A stretch of DNA of 64,000 nt from CALCZU01 sp964396165 (GTDB taxonomy: Bacteria; Bdellovibrionota; FAC87; UBA2466). Below are positions 34,486-42,631 of the stretch, one piece after another. A program made the position numbers and the translations under genes. Each line of letters starts with the position of its first letter. The stretch's first letter is position 1. Below the pieces are notes generated by a model. It was not told the DNA's origin. It made no database searches and saw only the letters and a list, made by a program, of their open reading frames with translations. The stretch is taken from positions 21,747-85,746 of the forward strand of contig CAYNEF010000008.1 of assembly GCA_964396165.1 (NCBI GenBank), given 5' to 3'.

Positions 34486-35519
34486 AATTCCCGTATTTGG
34501 AAGGCATTAAGTCCATGGCAGTGGTTGGAGCAACTGGTCTTGTAGGCCAAGAGTTCTTACAGCTTCTTTCTGAGCACAAGATTAAGATCCCCCATTTGAA
34601 GCTTCTTGCGTCCAGCGAAAGTGCCGGCACCAGTGTAGAAGCCGATGGCATGGATGTCGAAGTCTCTGAACTGAATAAAGACAGTTTTAAAGGAGTCGAA
34701 ATTGCTTTTATGTCAGTTCCTTCTGACATCACAAGAAAAGCTGTTGCGTGGGCGATTGAAAGCAAAACTCTAGTTATCGACGATTCCAGCGAATTTAGAA
34801 TGCAAAAAGAAGTGCCTCTCGTCATTCCTGAGGTCAATGGAAGCCTTCTGCGCGATTTCACAGGACATGTTATTTCCACACCTAACTGTGTGGTGACTCC
34901 TCTTGTGATGTGTTTAAAACCTCTGGAAATGTACGGCATTAAAAGAGTCGTGGTATCGACGTATCAGTCGGTATCCGGAGCCGGCAAAAAGGCATATGAA
35001 GAATTGTCTCAGCAAACGGCGTCTCTTTTAAATGGCGGATCGCACGAGCCAAAAGTATTTCCTCACCGTATCGCTTTTAACTGCTTGCCGATGATCGGAG
35101 AGCACTTGGAAAATGGCGCGACAGGAGAAGAAGACAAGGTCGTTAAAGAAACGCGCAAGATTTTAAATATGCCTGAACTAGCCATCACGGCGACTTGTGT
35201 GCGCGTTCCTACCTTTTTTGGCCACGGCATGTCTGTGAATGTGGAATTTAAAGACGACTTTGGAAATATCGAATGCGTAAGAGAATTGCTCGAAGGTTTT
35301 GAAGGCGTTCGCGTACTGGATAATCCACAACACCAGATTTATCCGACTAATATCGAAGGGGGCGGATGTGACCCCATTTTTGTAGGCCGTATCAGACGTG
35401 ATCATTCTGTAAAGAGTGGCGTTTCGATGTGGATTATGGGCGACAATATCCGTAAAGGGGCTGCCTTAAATTCTCTGCAAATTATCGATACGCTCTATCG
35501 CTACCGTCGCATGAGCTAA
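34482..35519 (+). CDS. asd: Aspartate-semialdehyde dehydrogenase
   Basis: NADPH-dependent enzyme (345 aa) reducing aspartyl-4-phosphate to aspartate semialdehyde for lysine/diaminopimelate, threonine and methionine synthesis. NADP site 'AVVGATGLVGQEFLQLL', catalytic Cys136 in 'VISTPNCVVTPLV', and 'VVVSTYQSVSGAGKKAYEEL' are diagnostic; 'RVPTFFGHGMSVNVEF' carries the substrate His. Overlaps the end of pssA (ATGA). Confidence 0.95.
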   Translation: MKFPYLEGIKSMAVVGATGLVGQEFLQLLSEHKIKIPHLKLLASSESAGTSVEADGMDVEVSELNKDSFKGVEIAFMSVPSDITRKAVAWAIESKTLVIDDSSEFRMQKEVPLVIPEVNGSLLRDFTGHVISTPNCVVTPLVMCLKPLEMYGIKRVVVSTYQSVSGAGKKAYEELSQQTASLLNGGSHEPKVFPHRIAFNCLPMIGEHLENGATGEEDKVVKETRKILNMPELAITATCVRVPTFFGHGMSVNVEFKDDFGNIECVRELLEGFEGVRVLDNPQHQIYPTNIEGGGCDPIFVGRIRRDHSVKSGVSMWIMGDNIRKGAALNSLQIIDTLYRYRRMS

Positions 35520-35538
35520 GTTTTTTTATTAGAAGTAC

Positions 35539-36309
35539 ATGTCAAACTTAACCACATTTAAACCTCGCAATATTCGTCTAACTATTGAGTACGATGGGAG
35601 TGGCTATTGTGGTTGGCAGCGGCAAGCAGATAAACCCTCCATTCAATCCACTCTTGAAGACTTGATTGAGAATATTTTTGGCGAGAAAAAAGTAGTGCAT
35701 GGGGCCGGTCGCACGGATTCAGGCGTACATGCCAAGGCACAAGTCGCTAATTTCTTGGGCGACGACAGAATGAGTGAGTCTAAGTGGGTAAGCATCTTAA
35801 ATGCTAAGCTTCCTAAAACCATTCGCATCACCAATGCAGAGTTTGTTACGGATTCTTTTCACTCGCAGCGTTGGTCTACCGGCAAAATTTATGAATACAG
35901 AATATTAAACAGACGCTGTCACAGCGCCCTTGATACGCGCGTCTTTTTTTATCCCATGCCTTTAAAGCGTGAAGCAATGCGGGAAAGTTTAAAGTACTTT
36001 GTGGGGGAGTTTGATTTTGCGGCGTTTAAAGGGGCTAAGGCCACTGTAAAAACGACAGTCAGAACAGTAACGCGTTTTGAAATGTTTGAAGAGGCGGATG
36101 ATATTTTACGTTTTGAGATTGAAGCAAATGGTTTTTTAAAACAGATGGTTAGATCCATGATGGGCACGGTACTTAAAGTCGGAGAAGGCAAACTTTCCCC
36201 ATCTGACATTACTCCTATTATTTTGTCGCAGGATAGACAGAAAATTGGACGCACTTTGCCACCCGAGGGCTTAACGCTCCTTCGCGTGAAGTACCAAGAC
36301 ATCCACTGA
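35539..36309 (+). CDS. truA: tRNA pseudouridine(38-40) synthase TruA
   Basis: TruA (256 aa), forming pseudouridine at positions 38-40 of the tRNA anticodon arm. Catalytic Asp60 lies in 'VHGAGRTDSGVHAKAQVANF'; 'RLTIEYDGSGYCGWQRQ' at the start and 'FLKQMVRSMMGTVLKVGEGK' near the end are typical. 19 bp after asd, probably same transcript. Confidence 0.95.
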   Translation: MSNLTTFKPRNIRLTIEYDGSGYCGWQRQADKPSIQSTLEDLIENIFGEKKVVHGAGRTDSGVHAKAQVANFLGDDRMSESKWVSILNAKLPKTIRITNAEFVTDSFHSQRWSTGKIYEYRILNRRCHSALDTRVFFYPMPLKREAMRESLKYFVGEFDFAAFKGAKATVKTTVRTVTRFEMFEEADDILRFEIEANGFLKQMVRSMMGTVLKVGEGKLSPSDITPIILSQDRQKIGRTLPPEGLTLLRVKYQDIH

Positions 36310-36334
36310 CGATAGGAGTATTCTATCCTTTGCT

Positions 36335-37195
36335 ATGAGATACGAGAGAGCACATATTTCGTTAGGCTGGTTCGTACTTTTCGCAAGTCTGATCCATGTG
36401 CTCGTTTCCTTGATCGCTTTTAAACCCGCAGATATTAAAGAAGCCCTGACAGGCAAGAAACACTCTGAACGCGAACTCGAAGTTGTTGATCCGAAAATGA
36501 TCGAAGAAAGAGATATTGTCGAAACTTCGAAATTAAAAAAGCAAGATCCAGAGCTTGCTAAAAACAAAGCCCGCTTTTATGCGGAAGAAACAAACCGGGT
36601 AAAAGAAGAAACTAAAAGCCCCTTACATGGCAAATTTCAACAAGGGGAAATTATCCCTCGTGGCGGAGACAGCGAAGGATCAGAACTGCCGCTGGGTGAA
36701 GACGGAGAAAAACAAGGTAAAGCCAAGGGAAGCGATACTCCTAATTTAAAAGATTTAATGCTTTATTCGCGGACTCCTAATCAACTTCCCGGAGACATCA
36801 AAGAGGGAACTGAGACGGTACTGAATACCGATAAAGTTCTCTATGCTTCTTTCATCAACCGGATCGCGGAAGAAGTCTATGATCCTTGGGTCACGAATCT
36901 TGAAACGACTATTCGCGAAACAAAGCTTAAAGATAAGAAGCTGGAAACAAATCTCTATATTACAAAGCTGCTTGTGACGATGGATAAAGAAGGTGATATA
37001 CAGGGAATTAAGGTCATGAAAAGTAGTGGAAATGACGAGATTGATGATGCTCCCAGACGCGCTTTCTGGTCGCTAGAAGGATTTAAAAATCCGCCCTCGC
37101 AACTGATGAAAGAAGACGGTTTTATCCGTCTCACATATGAATTTCATCTAGAGTACAAAAATTCAGGATTTAATATTATTCCGGGTCGGCTTTAG
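36335..37195 (+). CDS. TonB-family energy-transducer-like protein
   Basis: A 286-aa protein with one N-terminal membrane anchor ('SLGWFVLFASLIHVLVSLIA'), a charged periplasmic spacer (~50-165) rich in Lys, Glu and Gly rather than the Pro-rich spacer of classical TonB, and a C-terminal domain (~190-275) with the TonB-like fold ('LVTMDKEGDIQGIKVMKSSG', 'FWSLEGFKNPPSQL'). Proteins of this kind link an inner-membrane ExbBD motor to the outer membrane or serve as AgmX-like gliding/transport parts; no exbBD is in this window. Its 3' end overlaps the convergent gene by 20 bp. Confidence 0.75.
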   Translation: MRYERAHISLGWFVLFASLIHVLVSLIAFKPADIKEALTGKKHSERELEVVDPKMIEERDIVETSKLKKQDPELAKNKARFYAEETNRVKEETKSPLHGKFQQGEIIPRGGDSEGSELPLGEDGEKQGKAKGSDTPNLKDLMLYSRTPNQLPGDIKEGTETVLNTDKVLYASFINRIAEEVYDPWVTNLETTIRETKLKDKKLETNLYITKLLVTMDKEGDIQGIKVMKSSGNDEIDDAPRRAFWSLEGFKNPPSQLMKEDGFIRLTYEFHLEYKNSGFNIIPGRL

Positions 37196-37718
37196 AAAGA
37201 GCAATTTTTTCATCCTGGCGTTCGCTGGCGCGTTTTTTTAATTCTTCAAAAAATTCTTCTTTGGTCATTTTCTTTTCGAAAGAAAACCCGCATGAGGTGT
37301 CTTTAGAAACAAGATTTCTGTCGGCAATATCGCCGGGCGTGATGGGAAAAAGTCTGCAAATATTGGGTCTGTCTTCATATACGCTGCAGCGGGAAGTACC
37401 TTCATCCCAGTGCGGGCATTGAAAGAGAAGTTTGCAGGAACTGGAGCAATGTGCGCAGCCGCCTTGCATGCCGTAATATTTTTGCAAGAGATGGGCGAGT
37501 GGCGGAAAAAAACTAATCATCACGCGACGGGCTTTACCCAAGATGAGTTGTCTGCCAGTGGCTGAAAACAAACCCTTTTTGGAGAATGCGGCCTTGGTAA
37601 AAGGAATCATCCTTTCGTACACATGATAGGCTCTTCTTAAAGGACGGTATTTTTGAACAAAGTCGTGCATACGGCTAGTAAGTTGCAATGCCTCTGCCAT
37701 AAATGGTGTTGAAATCAT
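37176..37718 (-). CDS. YkgJ-type cysteine-cluster protein
   Basis: A 180-aa protein with the CxxCxxxC...C...RPxxCRxFP cluster of the YkgJ (zinc/iron-chelating) family: 'GGCAHCSSSCKLLFQCPHW', 'SRCSVYEDRPNICRLFPITP' and a later Cys. Such proteins probably bind Fe-S or zinc; function is unproven. The preceding ~80 residues are basic and amphipathic. Confidence 0.82.
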   Translation of the reverse strand: MISTPFMAEALQLTSRMHDFVQKYRPLRRAYHVYERMIPFTKAAFSKKGLFSATGRQLILGKARRVMISFFPPLAHLLQKYYGMQGGCAHCSSSCKLLFQCPHWDEGTSRCSVYEDRPNICRLFPITPGDIADRNLVSKDTSCGFSFEKKMTKEEFFEELKKRASERQDEKIALSKADPE

Positions 37719-37857
37719 TAAGGAAATTTAACGTGAACTTGTGTGATTCGTCAAAGATTTAAACGCTCACTAAAAGTGTGGATGTATTCTTTTTGTATCT
37801 GGTTTTTTAAACGAAGAAAAAGAAGGTAGAATTAATCTCTTATAACGGAGTACTAAA

Positions 37858-38295
37858 ATGGATCAGTTTTTAGAATCAGCGATTGAGGAAGCAAAACAGG
37901 GTTTAAAAGAAGGTGGAATTCCCATTGGTTCTGTTCTCGTCATCGATAATAAAATTGTGGGACGCGGCCATAACAGAAGAGTGCAAAAGGGCAGTGCGAT
38001 CTTGCATGCCGAGATGGATTGTCTGGAAAATGCGGGAAGATTGACTGCACGGCAGTATGAGAAATCCATTCTCTACTCGACGCTTTCTCCTTGCGATATG
38101 TGCAGCGGTACAGCGCTTTTATATAAAATCCCTCGCATTGTGATTGGAGAAAACGTGACCTTCCAAGGGCCTGAAGCTTACGTTCAATCGCGGGGCGTGA
38201 AAGTAGAAATCTTAAAAAACGAAACCTGCATTCAATTGATGCGAGAATTTATCGAAAAAAATCCCAAACTCTGGAACGAAGACATCGGCGTATAA
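37858..38295 (+). CDS. Cytosine deaminase, yeast (Fcy1) type
   Basis: A 145-aa zinc-dependent deaminase of the CDA fold. Ligands are His50 with proton shuttle Glu52 in 'SAILHAEMDCLENAGRL' and Cys79/Cys82 in 'LYSTLSPCDMCSGTALLY'. The sequence follows yeast cytosine deaminase Fcy1 closely, including 'GRGHNRRVQKGSA', 'IPRIVIGENVTFQG' and the C-terminal 'EFIEKNPKLWNEDIG', rather than guanine deaminase or TadA. It would convert cytosine to uracil (pyrimidine salvage). GGAG ribosome site; single gene. Confidence 0.88.
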   Translation: MDQFLESAIEEAKQGLKEGGIPIGSVLVIDNKIVGRGHNRRVQKGSAILHAEMDCLENAGRLTARQYEKSILYSTLSPCDMCSGTALLYKIPRIVIGENVTFQGPEAYVQSRGVKVEILKNETCIQLMREFIEKNPKLWNEDIGV

Positions 38296-38296
38296 A

Positions 38297-39391
38297 TCAA
38301 ACAAGCGGGCGCATGTTTTCGCGGCGGATTTCTGTGGCGAGGATTTTTAAGAAGGAAACAAAGACGGCAGCAATGACGGGGCCTAAGAAGATGCCCATTG
38401 GGCCGAATAAGTTAATTGCGCCAAAGACACTGACTAAAGCAAGTAATGGGTGCATTTCGGATTGCCCCTTCATTACCCACGGCCGAATAAAATTATCGAC
38501 TGTTGAAATGAGGACACCTCCAGCAATCATCACTGCCATCAAACCCCAACTTTGGATAGTCCCTAGATAAATAGCAGCGCAAATCCAAATAGGAGCTGAT
38601 CCGACTAGCGGAACCATCCCGGCAACGATGGTGACCAAACCAATTAACACGGCATTCGGAAGCCCCGTGATGGCAAAGAAGATAGACATCAAAATCGCCT
38701 GCACAAATGAACTTGTAAATAAACCCAGCACTACGCCACGGCAGGATCTCTCAAAGGCAGTATAAAGTTCACGAGACCGATCGTTTTTTATCGGCGAAAG
38801 AGAAGCTAAAAATTTCAAAAACTTTGCGCCATCTGCTAAAAAGAAATACGTCGAGATGATCACAATAAAAAGCGCCATGAAGAACGACGGCATGCTCCCT
38901 AAGAAGGTGGCAATGCCTGTGGATGTTTTTTCCACCACTGTCTGAAGCATATCGAGAGCCTGGCTATTGATCCACTCTCTGTCTAAAGGCATAAAGCGGG
39001 TGAGCGTGCTAATGAGCTTTTTAATCATCGGATGCTCGGCGAGATCTTCAAGCGTCTGGCCTGGCTTAATGATTTTTAAATGCCCAACGACTCCGATGAG
39101 ACGGTAAGTACCGCTATAAAGTAAGAAGACTATCGGCGCTAAAATTCCCGCACTGAGCCCAATCGTTACCACAAACGCCGACACACTCTCGGGAAATTTT
39201 TTCGTACACCATTCAAATACGGGATAACACAAGATCGCACACACTGCCCCTAGCAGCATGGGCAAGATCAAAGGTGCCATCATGTAGAAGAATAAAAAGG
39301 TAAGGCCCAAACCCAAGAGAAGTTGAATCGATCCACGCCACTTCTGCTGTGTAGCAGGTGGCGTAGACGGATCTGTATTGTTAAGTTCCAT
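38297..39391 (-). CDS. AI-2E family (PerM-like) membrane protein
   Basis: A 364-aa membrane protein of the AI-2E/UPF0118 family, members of which act as autoinducer-2 exporters or Na+/H+ antiporters. Helices at both ends flank a soluble middle; 'VVLGLFTSSFVQAILMSIFF' and 'LVTIVAGMVPLVGSAPIW' with the PLxG motif are typical, as is the closing 'FGPMGIFLGPVIAAVFVSFL'. Located just after rpsI with 19 bp between, so it may be expressed from the ribosomal operon. Confidence 0.88.
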   Translation of the reverse strand: MELNNTDPSTPPATQQKWRGSIQLLLGLGLTFLFFYMMAPLILPMLLGAVCAILCYPVFEWCTKKFPESVSAFVVTIGLSAGILAPIVFLLYSGTYRLIGVVGHLKIIKPGQTLEDLAEHPMIKKLISTLTRFMPLDREWINSQALDMLQTVVEKTSTGIATFLGSMPSFFMALFIVIISTYFFLADGAKFLKFLASLSPIKNDRSRELYTAFERSCRGVVLGLFTSSFVQAILMSIFFAITGLPNAVLIGLVTIVAGMVPLVGSAPIWICAAIYLGTIQSWGLMAVMIAGGVLISTVDNFIRPWVMKGQSEMHPLLALVSVFGAINLFGPMGIFLGPVIAAVFVSFLKILATEIRRENMRPLV

Positions 39392-39410
39392 TGAGTTTGA
39401 ACTATTAAAA

Positions 39411-39803
39411 TTAACGTTTTGAGAACTGGAAGCGTTTGCGTGCGCCTTTTTGACCGTATTTTTTTCTTTCTTTCATACGGGGGTCACGAGTTAAGTAGCC
39501 TTCTTTTTTCAAAGTAGCTCTTAATTCAGGATCCAGCTTTAACAGAGCGCGGCTGATTCCGTGAATCAGAGCGCCTGCTTGTGCGGAACTTCCTCCGCCG
39601 TTGACTAGACTTTCTACGCGGACACTTTTGTGTTTGTCCGTTAAAAGCATGGGGCGAGCAACAATCATTCTTAATGTGTCTCTGCCGAAAAATTCTTCAA
39701 ATGGCTTTTCGTTTACAAGGATGGAACCGTCTCCACCTTCAAACAGTCTAACTCTTGCGACTGCTGTTTTTCTTCTGCCTGTTGCTACGATTGCTTGTGC
39801 CAT
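39411..39803 (-). CDS. rpsI: 30S ribosomal protein S9
   Basis: Ribosomal protein S9 (130 aa), whose C-terminal tail reaches the P-site tRNA. 'ATGRRKTAVARVRL' at the start, 'VNGGGSSAQAGALIHGISRA' and the end 'RKKYGQKGARKRFQFSKR' are canonical. Follows rplM by three bp. Confidence 0.97.
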   Translation of the reverse strand: MAQAIVATGRRKTAVARVRLFEGGDGSILVNEKPFEEFFGRDTLRMIVARPMLLTDKHKSVRVESLVNGGGSSAQAGALIHGISRALLKLDPELRATLKKEGYLTRDPRMKERKKYGQKGARKRFQFSKR

Positions 39804-39806
39804 ATT

Positions 39807-40379
39807 TTAGTTAGCTCCTATATTTGGAAATTTTACTTCCGCAGGCTTTTGAGCCTTATGTGGGTGTTCGCTGCCTTCGTAAACGAAGAGCTTGGAGAAC
39901 CAACGGTTCACCATATGCCCCTTATATTTAGGAAGCATGCGGTAGACAGCTTTTTCAATCAATTTTTCTGGACGCGTATCACGCAAAGTCTGAGCTGTGA
40001 TTGTTTTCAAACCGCCCGGATAATTTGTGTGATGTTGGTAAACTTTTTGTTCCCATTTTTTACCGCTGAATTCAGCTTTCTTTGCATTGATGACTACGAC
40101 CGAGTCTCCAATGTCAGCGTGGCGGGTATAAAATGCTTTGTGTTTGCCCATTAAAAGGTGCGCAATGTGGGAGCTAGCACGTCCGATAGGAAGCCCTGCT
40201 ACGTCTACAAGCAACCATTTATTGTCTTCCCCATTTTTCGCAAAAGGCGTTTTAGGGAGCAAAGGTTTTCTTGCTACATGTGTCTTTTTTGGTTTTGCAG
40301 TTTTTGCTTCTGCTTGTGGAGCCGCTGCTTTTTTTGCAGGTTTATCGGCTTTTTCCTTATCAGATTTTTTTGTCGGCAT
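39807..40379 (-). CDS. rplM: 50S ribosomal protein L13 with N-terminal extension
   Basis: Ribosomal protein L13 (190 aa), an early assembly protein. The domain begins near Trp55: 'WLLVDVAGLPIGRASSHIA', 'MGKHKAFYTRHADIGDSVVV' and 'HTNYPGGLKTITAQTL' are typical. About 40 extra N-terminal residues form a Lys/Ala/Pro-rich low-complexity tail ('KADKPAKKAAAPQAEAKTAK'). No in-frame ATG at the usual position supports a shorter start, so the extension is probably real. First gene of rplM-rpsI. Confidence 0.95.
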   Translation of the reverse strand: MPTKKSDKEKADKPAKKAAAPQAEAKTAKPKKTHVARKPLLPKTPFAKNGEDNKWLLVDVAGLPIGRASSHIAHLLMGKHKAFYTRHADIGDSVVVINAKKAEFSGKKWEQKVYQHHTNYPGGLKTITAQTLRDTRPEKLIEKAVYRMLPKYKGHMVNRWFSKLFVYEGSEHPHKAQKPAEVKFPNIGAN

Positions 40380-40459
40380 CGCTAAATTCCCAATAGTTTC
40401 AACCAGTCACATTCGAGCCCCATTCTTAGGGCAGGTTTGTGGCCAATGTTAAGAGGGTA

Positions 40460-40488
40460 GAGTTAATGGCATAAGTTAAAGAAGTCAA
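40460..40488 (-). promoter_or_regulatory. Possible rplM promoter
   Basis: On the minus strand TTGACT (40488-40483) and TAACTC (40465-40460) are separated by 17 bp, about 80 bp before the rplM start. The -10 is a poor match, so this is tentative. Confidence 0.35.
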
Positions 40489-40500
40489 TGAATTAGTAGT

Positions 40501-41304
40501 TCAACGGGGGGAGTAAATTCCATAATAAAGAATGACCGGCCCCTGGGCATAAAAACGGTAGGTTTCGGGCTGTCCCCGCACCATGCGATCGTGCCTAAGA
40601 TCTAATAAGAGCGAACCTACTATGTTGTACTGGCTCATACAAGCTTCCGAAGGGGAGAGGGTTTCGGTTATTTGGATAGGTCCTGGGCCCTGCCACTGAA
40701 TCCCCTCATTTGGGTTTTCTGCTTGCGTACCAGAGATAGCCGTGCCTGGTAGGAATTCTTTTAAAACCGGGCGTTCTTCTGGGCGGCACGAGTTTTCAAG
40801 GGGCGGGCTCTCCCCTTGGGTAACGATGAAGTGCCCCCATTCTAATTTAGAGGTCGTATAAAGACTAATCGAGGGGAAGTTTTTGTGGACCAAATTCCAG
40901 CTGAGGGTGCGTACACGGTCTTTTTCAGTCAGATCTTTGGGGTAAGCTTTTTCAGCCTCCTTTTGTAGTGCCAGAAGCAAAAGCTTGCGGCGATTGACCT
41001 CGGGCAAAATGCGCTTAAGCGTCTCGGAGTTTGAGCGGGAATAATACTCAATATAATTTGCGAGATTTTTATGTTCGAGCATCAGTCTGTCTAGAAGACT
41101 GGTCGCCCGCCGCATTGTTGCGATGACTTCGCGACAGTCTCGTACCGGTTTATCCGGGGACAAAGGCGTATTTTCAACAGTGGCGAATAGATAGAGCGGC
41201 CGGTACCACTTTATTATCTGTGAAGTGCACTTGTTGCTACAGGGATAAACAAGAGTGGAATAAAAAACGGGTAGAAGAAAAAAATATTTTAAGTGCGTGT
41301 GCAT
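40501..41304 (-). CDS. Exported protein of unknown function (operon gene 5)
   Basis: Unrecognised 267-aa protein with a signal peptide cleaved near 'LVYPCSNKC'. Several Cys ('CSNKC', 'DCREV', 'NSCRPEE', 'EACMSQ') point to disulfides. The central part is helical with many Arg/Lys, the C-terminal part beta-rich ('YRFYAQGPVILYYGIYSPR'). Its start overlaps the stop of the lipoprotein gene upstream (TAATG-type), making it the last of five coupled genes for exported proteins. Confidence 0.65.
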   Translation of the reverse strand: MHTHLKYFFLLPVFYSTLVYPCSNKCTSQIIKWYRPLYLFATVENTPLSPDKPVRDCREVIATMRRATSLLDRLMLEHKNLANYIEYYSRSNSETLKRILPEVNRRKLLLLALQKEAEKAYPKDLTEKDRVRTLSWNLVHKNFPSISLYTTSKLEWGHFIVTQGESPPLENSCRPEERPVLKEFLPGTAISGTQAENPNEGIQWQGPGPIQITETLSPSEACMSQYNIVGSLLLDLRHDRMVRGQPETYRFYAQGPVILYYGIYSPR

Positions 41305-42188
41305 TAAAACCCCACTTTCTTTACTTGTAGTGTGAAGTCGATCGTTTGAGGAACGTCTTGGTTTGTAGTGGATATTTGAAAACGTAACGAGAGCGACTCT
41401 GTACTTAAGTCACACAAGACATCTCTTAGTGCTATTGGCTCTTGAATAAAGGGAGTTGCAGATGGCGAGATATTGGAAAATAGAAGAGGCATTTTTCTTT
41501 TTATCTCGTCCAAATTGCCTGCTTTGATAGTAAGTGCATTCGCTTTTGTTTCTGTGATCTCCACTAGTCTTATGGAGGAAGGCGATAAGGGATTAAGAAA
41601 CGTCAATTTTTCAAAGACGTGTCCGTCTTCTTCCAATTTCTTTTTTATTTTAAAAAGGAGATCTTCTCCCAACCCCGGAAGATGAGGGAGGTTCGCCGTC
41701 ACGAGCACTTCACTTGAGCGTCTTAACCAGAATAACGCGTTTTCTTTCATACTATTTGTGATGAATGTGCTCTCACTTCCAGCTACTTTGGCAAATGTTT
41801 TTAGTTTCTCGCAAGTGTAGGCGGAATAAGGGGTGCGGAACTTATCCGGATCTTCTTCAAAAGGGTTCGTCCATCTTTTTTCAATGGGGACAAGTTCGAC
41901 ATTAAACGCTTTGGGATAGTTTGTGATTAAAATTTCTCCGTCGTGATTCACCGTGCCTTCTAATCTTTTTCCATTTCCCATGTCAGACAGAACAAAAGAC
42001 ACGGGTGTTTCTCCTATGGGAGTAACGGGCGAAGGTTTAGTTACTACAGGGGTGGGCGCGGGAGTCACTGTAGGTACTGCTATGGGCTCTGGAGATGGAC
42101 TTTGTAGGGGAATTTGTTCTTTTGTTTTCCCACAGCCAAATAAAATAACGACAATGAGACCGACTGTGAAGTTTGTTAGCTTATTCAT
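41304..42188 (-). CDS. Lipoprotein, paralogue of operon gene 2 (operon gene 4)
   Basis: A 294-aa predicted lipoprotein: lipobox 'VVILFGC' with Cys19, then a Pro/Thr-rich linker ('SPSPEPIAVPTVTPAPTPVV') and a domain with no family I recognise. The domain shares an ordered set of landmarks with the gene at 42628-43662: 'GEILITNYP', a single Cys ('YTCEKLK'), a helix ending before 'NPLSPSSIRL', and 'LRDVLCDLSTESL'. Overlaps its neighbours by 4 bp upstream and 1 bp downstream. Probably anchored in the outer or inner membrane facing the periplasm. Confidence 0.68.
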   Translation of the reverse strand: MNKLTNFTVGLIVVILFGCGKTKEQIPLQSPSPEPIAVPTVTPAPTPVVTKPSPVTPIGETPVSFVLSDMGNGKRLEGTVNHDGEILITNYPKAFNVELVPIEKRWTNPFEEDPDKFRTPYSAYTCEKLKTFAKVAGSESTFITNSMKENALFWLRRSSEVLVTANLPHLPGLGEDLLFKIKKKLEEDGHVFEKLTFLNPLSPSSIRLVEITETKANALTIKAGNLDEIKRKMPLLFSNISPSATPFIQEPIALRDVLCDLSTESLSLRFQISTTNQDVPQTIDFTLQVKKVGF

Positions 42189-42631
42189 TCTTTTTCCTGA
42201 TCGCTGAGTGTGTTTTTGATGACTCCACGTTGAGTATCAAGAGTGGAATCTACTTTTGCTGTAATAGCCTGCACTTTCATCCCCAGTAAGTGGTCAAGTA
42301 GTGCATTTCGTTTTTCCATGAGGCGCTCTACTTCCTCGCGTTTTACAGAGCTGCTTTTTCCTGCGTTAAGTTCTGCCAATGTTTCTGCGTCTGTAAGCAA
42401 AGTTTCCGTTTTTTTGATCTCCTCTTTTACTTCTTCTTCCGCATAATTTGAGTAGTCTTGTGCGGTGCTTTGTTTATTTAGTAATCTTGGTAGAGGAAGA
42501 CTGGCTTTTACCTTCTCGATAATACGAGCAGGAGAATAAGTAGAAGTTGCAACTGTATTTGTTTTTGCTGCACTTAAGTAAACCGAAAGTGCAGTCAGTG
42601 CGATTGCCATCATTATTAGTTTGGTTTTCAT
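42185..42631 (-). CDS. Small exported helical protein (operon gene 3)
   Basis: A 148-aa protein with an N-terminal signal sequence or anchor ('LIMMAIALTALSVYLSAA') and a largely helical, charged remainder ('EEEVKEEIKKTETLLTDAET', 'REEVERLMEKRNALLDHLLG'), likely a coiled coil. Both ends overlap neighbouring genes by four bases. No family recognised. Confidence 0.62.
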   Translation of the reverse strand: MKTKLIMMAIALTALSVYLSAAKTNTVATSTYSPARIIEKVKASLPLPRLLNKQSTAQDYSNYAEEEVKEEIKKTETLLTDAETLAELNAGKSSSVKREEVERLMEKRNALLDHLLGMKVQAITAKVDSTLDTQRGVIKNTLSDQEKE

